Source of the DNA: Pseudomonas sp. HMWF032
Lineage (GTDB): Bacteria > Pseudomonadota > Gammaproteobacteria > Pseudomonadales > Pseudomonadaceae
Direction of reading: 5' to 3'
NCBI RefSeq assembly: GCF_003060885.1
Contig: NZ_QAIG01000013.1
Span: 413,774-477,773 of the forward strand
Length of the DNA: 64,000 nt
Both the position numbers and the translations under genes were made by a program. Shown one piece after another: positions 8,934-17,980 of this stretch; positions within the stretch are counted from its first letter, which is position 1; every line of letters begins with the position of its first letter. The notes under the pieces are model-generated. The model did no database searches. It was not told the origin of the DNA and saw only the letters and a list, made by a program, of their open reading frames with translations.

Positions 8934-10058
8934 TTACTCCTGAGCCTGTTTGAACGCGAGGATGTCTTTCGGCGTGACCATGTCGCCTACCGCATTGCCC
9001 CAGGCGTTGCGTTCGTAGGTGATGATCGCGGCGATATCGACTTCCGAGAGTTGCTTGCCAAAAGCGGCCATCGAAGTGCCCGACTTGCCGTTGACCACGA
9101 TGCCGATATGACCGGCCGCAGGTCCGGTAGCAATCGCCGAGCCTTTGAGTGCCGGGAACATAGGCGGCAGGCCTTCACCGGTTGGCTGGTGGCAGGATGC
9201 GCAGTTGGTCTGATAGGACTTCTCGCCACGCGCCATCAGCTCGTCCATGGTCCACTCTTTAGTGGTCAGTTCACGCTCAGCGGCCGCTGCCACCTTGCGC
9301 TCGGCGAGCCAGGCCGCGTAGTCCTCTTTCGACTTGGCTTCTACCACCACGGGCATAAAGCCGTGGTCCTTGCCGCACAACTCGGTGCATTGGCCACGGT
9401 AGATGCCCGGCTCGTCGATACGCGTCCAGGATTCGTTGATAAAACCAGGGATGGCGTCTTTCTTCACTGCCAGCGCCGGCACCCACCAAGAGTGGATGAC
9501 GTCGGCGGCCGTGATCAGAAAGCGCACTTTGGTGCCGACCGGCACCACCAGCGGCTCGTCCACCTCGAGCAGGTAGTGCTCGCCTTTGGTGGCTTTGTTG
9601 TTGATCTGATCCTTGGGCGTGGTCAGGTTGCTGAAGAACTCGACGTCTTCACCCAGGTATTTGTAATGCCATTTCCATTGATAGCCCGTGACCTGAATAT
9701 CCAGCTCGGATTCGCTGGAGTCGTAGATTTCGATCAAGGTCTTGGTGGCCGGTATGGCCATCAGCACCAGGATGACCAGCGGAACGACGGTCCAGAGAAT
9801 CTCGACCGTGGTGCTTTCGTGGAAGTGTGCCGGCTCCTGCCCCGTAGAGCGGCGATGGATAAGCATCGACCAGAACATCACGCCGAATACGATCACACCG
9901 ATCACGACGCAGATCCAGAAGATGGTCATGTGCAGATCAAAAACGGAGCGGCTGACCTCGGTGGCACCTGGCGCCATATTGACGCCCCAGCTGGCGTGTG
10001 CCGAGCTGAATACCAACCACAACAGGAGGCCCATCCAGACTCGTGGATGTCGCATCAT
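8934..10058 (-). CDS. coxB/ctaC: Cytochrome c oxidase subunit II with fused cytochrome c domain (caa3 type)
   Basis: 374 residues. A signal-like helix (1-22), two membrane helices, then the CuA cupredoxin domain with His189, Cys224, Glu226, Cys228, His232 and Met235 (CTELCGKDHGFM). Residues about 275-374 form a cytochrome c domain with Cys286-x2-Cys289-His290. The fusion marks a caa3-type enzyme that accepts electrons through its own c heme. First gene of the oxidase operon; the promoter must lie in 10059-10418. Confidence 0.96.
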   Translation of the reverse strand: MMRHPRVWMGLLLWLVFSSAHASWGVNMAPGATEVSRSVFDLHMTIFWICVVIGVIVFGVMFWSMLIHRRSTGQEPAHFHESTTVEILWTVVPLVILVLMAIPATKTLIEIYDSSESELDIQVTGYQWKWHYKYLGEDVEFFSNLTTPKDQINNKATKGEHYLLEVDEPLVVPVGTKVRFLITAADVIHSWWVPALAVKKDAIPGFINESWTRIDEPGIYRGQCTELCGKDHGFMPVVVEAKSKEDYAAWLAERKVAAAAERELTTKEWTMDELMARGEKSYQTNCASCHQPTGEGLPPMFPALKGSAIATGPAAGHIGIVVNGKSGTSMAAFGKQLSEVDIAAIITYERNAWGNAVGDMVTPKDILAFKQAQE

Positions 10059-10418
10059 TGCGGGTTCCCCTTAATTTTTCTTGTTATCCGCCGAATCGGT
10101 CTTTGGCTGAGTAGTCACACATTTCCACGGTGAAAATGCCTGTGAAAACTGTTTCGCCGCTGCTAATTCGGAGTCATCAGGTACTGCCTTTCGAATTCGA
10201 GTATAGACACGGCCTCCCACCTGGCAACGCTGACGCTGAAATCAGGCAGCGACCCCAGAACCCTCTCTGAAAGCCGCGGAAATCGTGGGGACGGTAGAAC
10301 TCGGCGATGGCTTATATAGCTGACTCGCATAACTGTTTAATAATTATGACAATCGAGTCTTAGCAAATGCGTTGAGCCAGCTAAGGTTCTCGCCCATGTC
10401 CTCATTTCAGGAGCAGTC
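10059..10418. other. Intergenic region, divergent promoter area of coxB and the 10419 gene
   Basis: 360 bp without a convincing gene. It must hold the coxB promoter (minus) and that of the unknown gene (plus). The palindrome-like ATTTCCACGGTGAAAAT lies at about 10121-10137. A weak GG-N10-GC match at 10223-10236 points toward the 10419 gene but is poor at both elements. The stretch near 10335-10350 is AT-rich. No confident operator or terminator was recognised. Confidence 0.4.
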
Positions 10419-11075
10419 ATGAACATCGCCGCCTTGCAGCAACTGATTCAGCATGCCCAGCAACATGAAGCCAGCACGGGCCGACTGGCCGCACAGATGC
10501 GCCGCCACCTGGACCAGTTACACCCGTCCATTCGCCTGCCCAGTATTGATACCGACGGTGTGCTGTTGCGCTTTGTCAGCGCTTATATCGAGCAAGTACC
10601 GGAGCTGCTGCAGGCGGCCCAACAAGTAGCACGCGAAGCCGGAATCGAAGCGCAGATCAAGCCAGTACTGAAAGTGGCCGAGCAGTTCTTTCTGCAACCT
10701 CCGGCACTGATGAGCGGACATGATGGTTTGGAAGGATTGCTGGATGAGGCCTATCTGGCCCATCGCCTGGTCGAGGAAGTGAATGATCGCTATATCGCCC
10801 ACCTGGGCGCACCGTTGATCCCGCTGGACACTACAGTGGCCAACCTGATTGCCCACCAACTGATTGGCGAAGCCTTTGCCAACCAGCTGGATGAGGCTGT
10901 GCACCATGCCGTCGACGGTATGCTCGACGATGCCAGTTTTGCCCTGGACTCGGTACAGGCCTACCGCGAGCGCCTGCACAATCCACAGACCGATGCGGCA
11001 TGGCAACGCTGGCCGTGCCTGTCGCGGCAGCTCGGGGTTGAGCTGCAACTGGATGAAACCCGCGCGGCGGGATAG
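10419..11075 (+). CDS. Conserved Pseudomonas-type protein of unknown function
   Basis: 218 residues, mostly alpha-helical by eye, no signal peptide or membrane segment and no motif I recognise. An AGGAG box (10409-10413) precedes the ATG at the right distance. It is separated from coxB by the 360-bp divergent region and converges on the carbonic anhydrase gene. I cannot assign a function. Confidence 0.7.
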   Translation: MNIAALQQLIQHAQQHEASTGRLAAQMRRHLDQLHPSIRLPSIDTDGVLLRFVSAYIEQVPELLQAAQQVAREAGIEAQIKPVLKVAEQFFLQPPALMSGHDGLEGLLDEAYLAHRLVEEVNDRYIAHLGAPLIPLDTTVANLIAHQLIGEAFANQLDEAVHHAVDGMLDDASFALDSVQAYRERLHNPQTDAAWQRWPCLSRQLGVELQLDETRAAG

Positions 11076-11104
11076 CAGGCCTTCACCCCTCGCGCGGTGG
11101 CTGA

Positions 11105-11833
11105 CTAGCTGCTCGGCAGATAGCGCGCACGGGGGGTGGCCATCGGCAGCGGGCCGTCGCCGATCAATCGGAACTCACCTTTCACCGCGTCGTACGCTTT
11201 GATCTCGCTGGTTTCGATGTCATACACCCAGCCGTGGATAAACAGCTGGCCGCTGGCCACCCGTGCCGCCACCGATGGGTGGGTGCACAGGTGATTGAGC
11301 TGGGCCACCACATTCTCCTCGGTGAGAATACCCAGCCTGTCATGGCCTTCACAGCCGCAGTTCGCCTCGACCACCTTGAGCGCCACTTCGCTGTGACGCA
11401 GCCAGGCCTTCACCGTCGGCATACTCTCCAGGGTCTCGGGGGCCAATACGGCCTTCATCGCACCGCAGTCAGAGTGGCCGCACACGATGATGTGTTGCAC
11501 GCCCAACGCCAGCACCGCGTACTCGATGGCGGTGGACACCCCACCCATCATCTGCCCGTAGGCCGGCACCACGTTGCCAACATTGCGGTTGACGAACAGG
11601 TCGCCAGGCGAGCTTTGCGTGATCAACTCCGGCACCACCCGCGAGTCGGCGCAGGTGATAAACATTGCGCGCGGGTTCTGCGCAGTGGCGAGCTTTTTGA
11701 ACAGGTCTTCCTGCTGCGGAAATATTTCGCTGCGAAAGCGCTTGAAACCATCAAAGATGATCTGCAAGGCTTCCTCGGCACTCTCAGTGCCTGTGCGCCC
11801 TTGCAGCGGGATCAACTGATGCTTGTATGGCAT
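11105..11833 (-). CDS. Beta-class carbonic anhydrase
   Basis: 242 residues. Zinc ligands and the catalytic pair are visible: Cys61-x-Asp63-x-Arg65 (TCADSRV), His120 and Cys123 (CGHSDCGAM). The enzyme interconverts CO2 and bicarbonate in the cytoplasm. It is monocistronic by appearance, 30 bp from the convergent unknown gene. Confidence 0.93.
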   Translation of the reverse strand: MPYKHQLIPLQGRTGTESAEEALQIIFDGFKRFRSEIFPQQEDLFKKLATAQNPRAMFITCADSRVVPELITQSSPGDLFVNRNVGNVVPAYGQMMGGVSTAIEYAVLALGVQHIIVCGHSDCGAMKAVLAPETLESMPTVKAWLRHSEVALKVVEANCGCEGHDRLGILTEENVVAQLNHLCTHPSVAARVASGQLFIHGWVYDIETSEIKAYDAVKGEFRLIGDGPLPMATPRARYLPSS

Positions 11834-11944
11834 GTTTGCGACCTCTGAACCTGAAAAAACCTGCTAAAGCGACAGCCAAGCAGGCTGGCAAGTCACATGC
11901 CAAGTGTCACTGGCGCAGGCGCTGACGGCAACCTTGCACGCCTG

Positions 11945-13003
11945 TTACAGCAGCGCCAGCTGGCCACCCGGCGGACAGAAGCGCGTGCAGTCCAGGTTGA
12001 ACGCCTCGCGTCGATTCAGACCCAGGCGCTTGCTGGCCAGGGCAAAGCGTTGCGCGAGCAATTCGGCAAACGCCCCTTCACCGCGAAAACGCTGACCGAA
12101 ACGGCTGTCATACAGCGCACCGCCCCGGCTCTGCCGGATCAGGCTGAGCACATGCTCGGCGCGCTGCGGATAATGCGCCTGCAACCACTCCTCGAATAAC
12201 GGCGCCACTTCACGTGGCAGGCGCAGCAGCATGTAATTGGCGCTCTGCGCGCCGGCCTCCTTGGCCGCTGCCAGCAAGTGCTCCAGCTCCATGTCGTTGA
12301 TCATCGGGATCATGGGCGAACACAGCACACCAACCGGAATACGGTTGTCACGCAGCACGCGAATCGCCCGTAGGCGCGCTGCCGGCGCAGCGGCACGCGG
12401 CTCCATGATGCGTTTGAGTTCGTCATCCAGGGTGGTCAGGCTGATCATCACCGCCACCAGCCGCTGCTGCGCCAGCTCAGTGAGCAGATCGAGGTCACGC
12501 AGAATCAACGAACCCTTGGTAACGATGGTGACCGGGTGACGGTAGTCAAGCAGCACCTTGAGGCTGTTGCGCGTCAGCAGATGCTGACGCTCGATCGGTT
12601 GATAAGGATCGGTGTTGGAACCCAGGTTGATCGGCGCACAGACATAACCAGGCTTGCTCAGTTGCTGTTCAAGCAGCGCCACGGCGTTGGTCTTGGCGAT
12701 CAGCTTGGTTTCGAAATCCAGCCCCGGCGACAGATCCCAGTAGGCGTGACTGGGCCTGGCATAACAATAAATGCAACCATGTTCACAGCCACGGTAGGGA
12801 TTGAGCGAGCGGTCGAAGGGCAAGTCCGGCGACTGGTTGCGGGTGATGATGCTTTTTGCGGTTTCGCTGCGCACCTCGGTTGCCCGGCTGGGCGGCACCT
12901 CCTGAAACCAGCCGTCATCGCTGGCGATAATGCGCTGCGGCGCAAAACGGTTATGTGGATTACTGGCGGTCCCGCGACCGCGCGGCGGCAAAGAAACGGA
13001 CAT
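11945..13003 (-). CDS. Radical SAM protein, PA0069 / SplB-like family, under a LexA box
   Basis: 352 residues. The 4Fe-4S motif is Cys73-x3-Cys77-x2-Cys80 (GCEHGCIYC), followed by YARPSHAYWD. The family is related to spore photoproduct lyase but lacks a proven substrate. GGAG stands 7 nt before the ATG at 13003, and a perfect LexA box lies 20 bp upstream of the start, which points to SOS induction and a possible DNA-damage role (inference). Confidence 0.85.
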   Translation of the reverse strand: MSVSLPPRGRGTASNPHNRFAPQRIIASDDGWFQEVPPSRATEVRSETAKSIITRNQSPDLPFDRSLNPYRGCEHGCIYCYARPSHAYWDLSPGLDFETKLIAKTNAVALLEQQLSKPGYVCAPINLGSNTDPYQPIERQHLLTRNSLKVLLDYRHPVTIVTKGSLILRDLDLLTELAQQRLVAVMISLTTLDDELKRIMEPRAAAPAARLRAIRVLRDNRIPVGVLCSPMIPMINDMELEHLLAAAKEAGAQSANYMLLRLPREVAPLFEEWLQAHYPQRAEHVLSLIRQSRGGALYDSRFGQRFRGEGAFAELLAQRFALASKRLGLNRREAFNLDCTRFCPPGGQLALL

Positions 13004-13022
13004 GGGCTGGCTCCATAAATTA

Positions 13023-13038
13023 CTGTATATAAATACAG
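13023..13038 (-). promoter_or_regulatory. LexA (SOS) box
   Basis: CTGT-ATATAAAT-ACAG matches the gamma-proteobacterial LexA consensus CTGT-N8-ACAG exactly. It lies 20 bp upstream of the radical SAM start codon. No other gene starts close by on the plus strand, so this gene is the only evident target. Confidence 0.85.
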
Positions 13039-13095
13039 TAATTTATAAGCATCACCAAGCTTCGAGCGTCCGCCCGCCCTTTCCTGGGATATGCA

Positions 13096-14004
13096 TCAGC
13101 CAGCCACCAGTAGCAACAACAGCGGCAAGCTGGCCGCCGCCAGCAGGGTTTGCAGGGTGATGATACCGGCCATCAGTTGGCTCTCACCGCCCAGCTGACG
13201 GGTCAGTACATAGGCAGTAGGCGCGGTTGGCAGGGCAAAGAACAACACCAACACCGTGCTTTCCATCGCCGGTAAATGCAGACCATCGGCGACCAGCCAG
13301 GCCAGCAAGGGCATGCCCAGCAGACGCAGCAGGCTGTTCCACCCCAGGGCCGGAATCTCGCCGCCCAACTGCTCCGGTTTCAGCGCCGCACCGACACAGA
13401 GCAGACCCAGCGGCAGGCTCGCGGCTGCCAGCAGGCTAAGCAGACGGTCACTGCCGCCCGGCAGGCCAAGGCCACTGAGGTTGACCAGCGCGCCGCCCAG
13501 GCAGGCTAGGATCAACGGATTCTTCAGGATCGGCAGCAACAGTCTGCGCGCACTGACGCCACGCTCGGCTGTCAGCGACCAGACGGACAGCACATTCACC
13601 GTCGGCACCATCAGGGCGAGCATGATGGCCGCCAGGGTCAGGCCTTCTTGGCCAAACAGGCTGCCCACCGCCGCCAAGCCGAGATAGGTATTGAAACGCA
13701 GAATGCCTTGGCTGAACGCGCCAAAACGCCCTGCAGGCCAACCCCGCACCCGTCGCACCAGCAACAGCGCCAGCCAGGCAATACCCAGCGCCAGCAGCAC
13801 CGCCAAACCTAGGCGCGGCAACGCCGGATTATCCAGCGGCGCCGTCGCCAGGCTGCTGAACAGCAGCGCCGGGAACAGTATGAAATAGTTCAGCCGCTCA
13901 GCACCCGGCCAAAACGCCTCATTGGGGAACGCCCAGCGACGCAGGTAACAGCCTGCAACGATCAGGGCAAACAATGGCCACAAGGCCAACAACAGTTCGG
14001 TCAC
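13096..14004 (-). CDS. AEC (auxin efflux carrier) family transporter
   Basis: 302 residues with about ten hydrophobic helices in two five-helix halves, as in AEC/malonate-type permeases. The start is a GTG at 14004. The substrate is unknown. It lies upstream of the radical SAM gene on the same strand, but the 92-bp gap with its own LexA box suggests separate expression. Confidence 0.82.
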   Translation of the reverse strand: MTELLLALWPLFALIVAGCYLRRWAFPNEAFWPGAERLNYFILFPALLFSSLATAPLDNPALPRLGLAVLLALGIAWLALLLVRRVRGWPAGRFGAFSQGILRFNTYLGLAAVGSLFGQEGLTLAAIMLALMVPTVNVLSVWSLTAERGVSARRLLLPILKNPLILACLGGALVNLSGLGLPGGSDRLLSLLAAASLPLGLLCVGAALKPEQLGGEIPALGWNSLLRLLGMPLLAWLVADGLHLPAMESTVLVLFFALPTAPTAYVLTRQLGGESQLMAGIITLQTLLAAASLPLLLLLVAG

Positions 14005-14113
14005 GGGAGCCCCCGGCGGTGGTCAGCGCTCATATTGGTCAGCCCTATCGCGTGACGCAAGGCCGATGTCGGGATTAGGCTAATTGACCTGAGCATCCCG
14101 ACGAGGACGTCCT

Positions 14114-14518
14114 ATGTCTGCTATCCATCAGGGCGGTTGCCACTGCGGTGCCTTGCGTTATGCGTTCAGCGCGCCGCTACGCGACATTGCCCACTGTCAT
14201 TGCTCGATCTGCCGACGCAGCACGGGCGGCATCGTCACGACCTGGATCAGCGTGCCGCAGACGAGCTTTCGCTGGCTGGCCGGCAGGCCGCGCGAGTACG
14301 CCTCGTCAGCCAGTTGCACACGTTATTTCTGTGGGCAATGCGGCGCGCATCTGGCGTTGCTCACCCAGCTCAGTCCGGAGACCCTGGATGTAACCGTCGC
14401 TACGCTGGACGAGCCTGAACTGGCCCCGGCGGATCGGCATATCTGGGTGCAAAGCCGCCTGCCCTGGCTGCACCTCGACCCGCAGCTGCCCGAGGAAGAC
14501 CAGGAAATCATGGGCTAG
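14114..14518 (+). CDS. GFA / CENP-V family zinc protein
   Basis: 134 residues of the glutathione-dependent formaldehyde-activating (GFA) superfamily. Cysteines Cys9, Cys11, Cys28, Cys30, Cys33, Cys68, Cys73 and Cys76 (GGCHCG, HCHCSICRR, FCGQCG) are spaced to bind two zinc ions. Many members are not true formaldehyde enzymes, so no reaction is claimed. The last 4 bp overlap the end of the convergent DUF4105 gene. Confidence 0.85.
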   Translation: MSAIHQGGCHCGALRYAFSAPLRDIAHCHCSICRRSTGGIVTTWISVPQTSFRWLAGRPREYASSASCTRYFCGQCGAHLALLTQLSPETLDVTVATLDEPELAPADRHIWVQSRLPWLHLDPQLPEEDQEIMG

Positions 14519-16467
14519 GGCAACTGCAGGCCGCCGCCGGATTTATGCAGGGCACGCAGATGCGCACCCAGTTGCGTCAGGTTGGTTTCAGTGGCTTGCA
14601 TCTCGGCCAAACGAGCCGGCTCCAGCAGAGTGCGCACTTCTTGGTCGAGGTTGTCACTGAGCTGGCGCAATTGCTGCTGGCGCGCCTGGCTTTGGGTTTC
14701 CAGTCGCTGCCATTCGGCGCGCTGCGGCAGGCCGTAGCCGCCTTCGAGCAATTCCGCCGGGCGACTGAGAAAACCGCTGTTGGCGAGGATCTGATGCAAC
14801 GCACCACCGGCCTTGTTCAGCGTGGGATCAACACCATCACGGCCACTGAGGTAACGGCGCTTGAGCTCATCCTGAGCCAATAGCAGTTGCCGACGCAGTG
14901 CCGCCTGCTCGAGCAGCAGCAGGGCCGCGCTGGTGCGCAGATCGGCGCGAGCAAACCAGGGCTGACGCTGCTCCGCCGGTAAGGCCAGCCAGTCCTCGAC
15001 TTGGGTCTGTTCAATCGGCAGCTGTGCCTGCAGCACACTGAACATGGCCTGGTAACGGTCACGGAACGAGTCGAAGCGATAGCCCAGACGCAATGCCTCG
15101 GCATCGTCAGCCAGTACGCTGCGGTCGGCCAGACCACGCGCCAGCAGGGTGTCGAGCAGGCCATTGGGCATGATGCTGTCGAGCGCGTGCAGACGCGGAT
15201 GCTGAGTACCACTGCGCAGCAGCTTGAGGGTTTCCACAGCACAGTTGTTGGAAAGGAACCAGTAGTCGCCGTCATAGCTCCAGTGTTGCTCGACGGCGCG
15301 GGTCACCAAATGCTCCAACTGCACACGGTTCAGCCTGAGCGGCACCGAGGCCAGGCTGCGCAGCTCCACCTTGGTGTATTCCTCGATCACCTGCTCCAGT
15401 GGCAGCACAAACAGCCGCGAAGGGTAGGCACCCGTCAGGCCATCCCAACTGGACAACTGCACATCACCAACAAAGGCCCGATAGGACAGCACCAGGTGCT
15501 CCTGCAGATCCAGCCGACAGTCCGGCCCCAGCGGCCGACCAGGCGCGCAGATGACCAGACGCAACATGCTGTGGCCCCAACGGCTGGCCAGTGCATCGTT
15601 GGCTTCGGCCAGCAGGTAATCCACCTGATACACCCGCTGCGGGTCGATACTGCCCAGCGGCTGGCGAGCGAAGTCGCGCCCGGCATTCAGGTAGGCCAAG
15701 CCTTCAGCGCAAGGCTGCTGATTCGCCGGCGTCCAGGCGAAATGCGCGCTCATGTAGCGTGCCAACGAAGGCCGGCGACAGGCGTAGCTAGGGTCGAGGA
15801 GGAAATACTCCATGTTGACGGCGAGAAACTCGCGTGGGTTGCTCAGTTCGTAGCTATCCGGGCTGCGCGCGACCTGATGATTGTCCTGCTCGCGCGTACC
15901 ACGCCGGCCGACCTGCTGCGGCCAGCCGGCCAGGTCGAGCAGCAGCGGATCATCACTCAGGGTAAAGCGCCGCGCCGTCTGTCCCCGACAGTAATCCGGC
16001 AGGCCAACAGCACCCAGGCTCTGCTCGCGCTGACGGCACTGGTGTTGCAGTTGCCGCTCTACCTGCGGCCAGAGCTGGGCGCGGTCATAGAGATGGGTAA
16101 TTTCGTGCAGCACCGTCGCCAACAATTCGCGGCGCACAGTGCCATGAGGACGTGAGGTCAGGGTGGTGGTGCGACTGCCGTCGCTTAACCCAGGCAGCAA
16201 CGCGCTATTCAGTTCAATGCCGCTGAAACGCCCGGCGCGGCCATACACCTGCGCAGGCAGATTGCGCCAACGCACGCTCACGCGACGGTCGAGTTGCTGC
16301 TTGAGGCGTGGCGGCAAAGCGGCCAAGGCGTCTTGCAGCAGTTGCTGGCTAGCCTGGCGCTCAGCAGGACTGAGTTCGGCATCCGTGAGTTGCAGGCGCA
16401 ACTCGGCTTGGCTACAGGTGCTGGCCAGTAACGCCAACCCAAGCAGCCAGGTACGCGACCAACTCAC
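14515..16467 (-). CDS. Exported DUF4105 protein with an HExxH motif
   Basis: 650 residues with a signal peptide (1-21, ending near TCSQAEL). Residues about 115-130 hold His121-Glu-Ile-Thr-His125 (LHEITHLYDR), a possible zinc-protease site; the region around 285-450 has DUF4105 features (DYLLAEANDALASRWGHSML and FLSNNCAVETLKLLR). The C-terminal part is helical. The GTG start at 16467 overlaps the stop of the DUF2388 gene (GTGA), suggesting translational coupling. Envelope location is likely; substrate unknown. Confidence 0.8.
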   Translation of the reverse strand: MSWSRTWLLGLALLASTCSQAELRLQLTDAELSPAERQASQQLLQDALAALPPRLKQQLDRRVSVRWRNLPAQVYGRAGRFSGIELNSALLPGLSDGSRTTTLTSRPHGTVRRELLATVLHEITHLYDRAQLWPQVERQLQHQCRQREQSLGAVGLPDYCRGQTARRFTLSDDPLLLDLAGWPQQVGRRGTREQDNHQVARSPDSYELSNPREFLAVNMEYFLLDPSYACRRPSLARYMSAHFAWTPANQQPCAEGLAYLNAGRDFARQPLGSIDPQRVYQVDYLLAEANDALASRWGHSMLRLVICAPGRPLGPDCRLDLQEHLVLSYRAFVGDVQLSSWDGLTGAYPSRLFVLPLEQVIEEYTKVELRSLASVPLRLNRVQLEHLVTRAVEQHWSYDGDYWFLSNNCAVETLKLLRSGTQHPRLHALDSIMPNGLLDTLLARGLADRSVLADDAEALRLGYRFDSFRDRYQAMFSVLQAQLPIEQTQVEDWLALPAEQRQPWFARADLRTSAALLLLEQAALRRQLLLAQDELKRRYLSGRDGVDPTLNKAGGALHQILANSGFLSRPAELLEGGYGLPQRAEWQRLETQSQARQQQLRQLSDNLDQEVRTLLEPARLAEMQATETNLTQLGAHLRALHKSGGGLQLP

Positions 16468-16784
16468 AGCGCCAGGATGGCTTCGGCCAGTACCAGATCG
16501 GAAGCGCTCTGCGCTTCAGGCACGTGGCTACGAATGATGCCGATGGCCGCTTCCAGCTGGGCACCACGGAACTGCCCTTGGCTGGCAACAAAGCTGGCCG
16601 CATCGTCACGCGCCGCGAGCACGACTTTCGAATCACGAATGGACGTGGTGGTATCCGAGGTGAAATCGAAGGAACGATCCAGCGCACGCACGATGATATT
16701 GCTGGTCGCCACCAGGGTTTGCGCCTGTGCGGTGGCACTGAGCAGTACAGCTGCAACCAGGGTACTGAGCAAGATAGGGCGCAT
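16464..16784 (-). CDS. Small exported DUF2388 protein (second copy)
   Basis: 106 residues from the ATG at 16784, which has GGAG 6 nt upstream. A signal peptide (about 1-21, ending ATAQA) is followed by a compact domain with SKVVLAARDDAASFVASQG, the signature shared with the gene at 16887. Function unknown. Middle gene of the run DUF2388-DUF2388-DUF4105; its stop overlaps the DUF4105 start. Confidence 0.78.
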   Translation of the reverse strand: MRPILLSTLVAAVLLSATAQAQTLVATSNIIVRALDRSFDFTSDTTTSIRDSKVVLAARDDAASFVASQGQFRGAQLEAAIGIIRSHVPEAQSASDLVLAEAILAL

Positions 16785-16886
16785 ATGCATCTCCAAAAAT
16801 CAGCCATTCCGTCGGATGGGCCTGCTTAGACGGGCAGTGTGCCGCACAGTTCCACCAGCGCTTCTGGCCAAGCGCTGGCGGCGCGT

Positions 16887-17204
16887 TCAAAGGCTGAGGA
16901 TTGCCGTCGCCAGCTGCATGTCGTCGCCCTGCAGCGTCGGTACCTGCTGACGGATATGCTGCAGAGCGGCCTCCAGGTGCACTCCACGGATGTTGCCCTG
17001 GCTGGCGACAAACGCAGCGGCGTCATCGCGCGCGACCAGCACAATCTTGTCATCGGTAAAAGACGAGGACACATCGGAGATCGCTTCCGAGGTCGCCCCA
17101 ATCGCTCCCACCACCGCATCGGTGGTAACCACAAAGCTGGTCGCGCCAGCCGTGCCTGCCAGAGCCATTAATGCAGCAAGGCTCAAGGTCTTTATCACAT
17201 TCAT
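16887..17204 (-). CDS. Small exported DUF2388 protein (first copy)
   Basis: 105 residues from the ATG at 17204 (AGGAG 7 nt upstream). A signal peptide (about 1-21, ending AGTAGA) precedes the domain with DKIVLVARDDAAAFVASQG. It is clearly paralogous to the next gene, but the N-terminal halves have diverged. Probably the promoter-proximal gene of the exported-protein operon. Confidence 0.78.
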   Translation of the reverse strand: MNVIKTLSLAALMALAGTAGATSFVVTTDAVVGAIGATSEAISDVSSSFTDDKIVLVARDDAAAFVASQGNIRGVHLEAALQHIRQQVPTLQGDDMQLATAILSL

Positions 17205-17284
17205 ATCCACACTCCTGAAAATGGCCCAACAGACAGGCTGGGTTCAGTGTAGACCCCGGCTGTGCGGGTTGGTTGCCCGGCGGC

Positions 17285-17491
17285 CTAGCGCCAGAACGGC
17301 TTTGCCAACTCGGCCTGACGCTGCGCCTCGGTGATGCCGGCGTCGGCCAACTGACGGCTATCAAGGCGCGCCAGTTGTCTGCGAACATCTCTATTACGCT
17401 GCCAGCCACAGAATGCTAGATAGGCGCGTAACCAAAGCGGTTGATCCACCTGAGTGTTTTGCGAGGGCTCATGCTTGATTGTGCGTTCCAT
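17285..17491 (-). CDS. DUF1127 small protein (copy 1)
   Basis: 68 residues from the ATG at 17491; AAGGAG lies 7 nt upstream and supports this over a longer frame. The C-terminal half carries the DUF1127/YjiS-like motif QLARLDSRQLADAGITEAQR and ends KPFWR. Members are small basic proteins, some of which bind RNA or affect phosphate and stress physiology in other bacteria; the role here is unknown. A paralogue lies at 17756. Confidence 0.78.
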   Translation of the reverse strand: MERTIKHEPSQNTQVDQPLWLRAYLAFCGWQRNRDVRRQLARLDSRQLADAGITEAQRQAELAKPFWR

Positions 17492-17671
17492 AGCGCAACT
17501 CCTTGTCAAAGACGAAAAAAGGCAACCTATGGTGCGCAGAAGCGGAGAGCAGGGTCAGAGACAGCGCCTGAAAATTGTTATGGCGCAGTAGGCTTTTTAT
17601 AAGAACTGTACCGCTTAGCAGCACAGCAGACTGTTGCAACCAGTCAACGGCCTGAGCACTTTCCCGGCACA

Positions 17672-17710
17672 TAAAAAGAAAGCCCCAACACGCAGGGCGC
17701 TGGAGCTTTC
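17672..17710 (-). terminator. Terminator after DUF1127 copy 2
   Basis: Read on the minus strand, GAAAGCTCC and GGGGCTTTC form an imperfect stem-loop (outer stem 17678-17683 with 17705-17710) followed by a T tract (complement of 17673-17677). It lies 46 bases past the stop of the gene at 17756. Confidence 0.65.
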
Positions 17711-17755
17711 AAAAATCCCATTAAGGGAGGAGCAGAAATCGGTGCTTGGTGACGC

Positions 17756-17971
17756 TTAACGCCAGAAGGGCTTGCTCAGTTCAGCATGACGCTGTGCTTC
17801 GCTGATGCCGGCGTCGGCAAGCAGACGGCCATCAAGGCGCGCCAGCTGGCGGCGGCTAACAACGCGGCGCTGCCATTGCAGAACAGTGGTGAAGATACGC
17901 AGCGGCAGGGCGCTGGAGCCGGTGGATTGGCTGTGGTCGAAAAACAGGTCGGAACTGAGGGTACGTTCCAT
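17756..17971 (-). CDS. DUF1127 small protein (copy 2)
   Basis: 71 residues from the ATG at 17971 (AAGGA 8 nt upstream). The C-terminal motif QLARLDGRLLADAGISEAQR and end KPFWR are nearly the same as in the copy at 17285, while the N-terminal halves differ. It has its own terminator and an AT-rich upstream region, so it is probably expressed alone. Confidence 0.78.
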   Translation of the reverse strand: MERTLSSDLFFDHSQSTGSSALPLRIFTTVLQWQRRVVSRRQLARLDGRLLADAGISEAQRHAELSKPFWR

Positions 17972-17980
17972 GGTGATCAT

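Noticed and set aside
10223..10236. Sigma-54 promoter for the 10419 gene
   Set aside because: The GG-N10-GC spacing is present, but both elements match poorly and the site is about 180 bp from the gene.
15001..16155. 384-codon frame antisense to the DUF4105 gene
   Set aside because: Low-complexity Gln/Arg-rich translation, no ribosome site, and lies fully inside a signal-peptide-bearing gene on the other strand.
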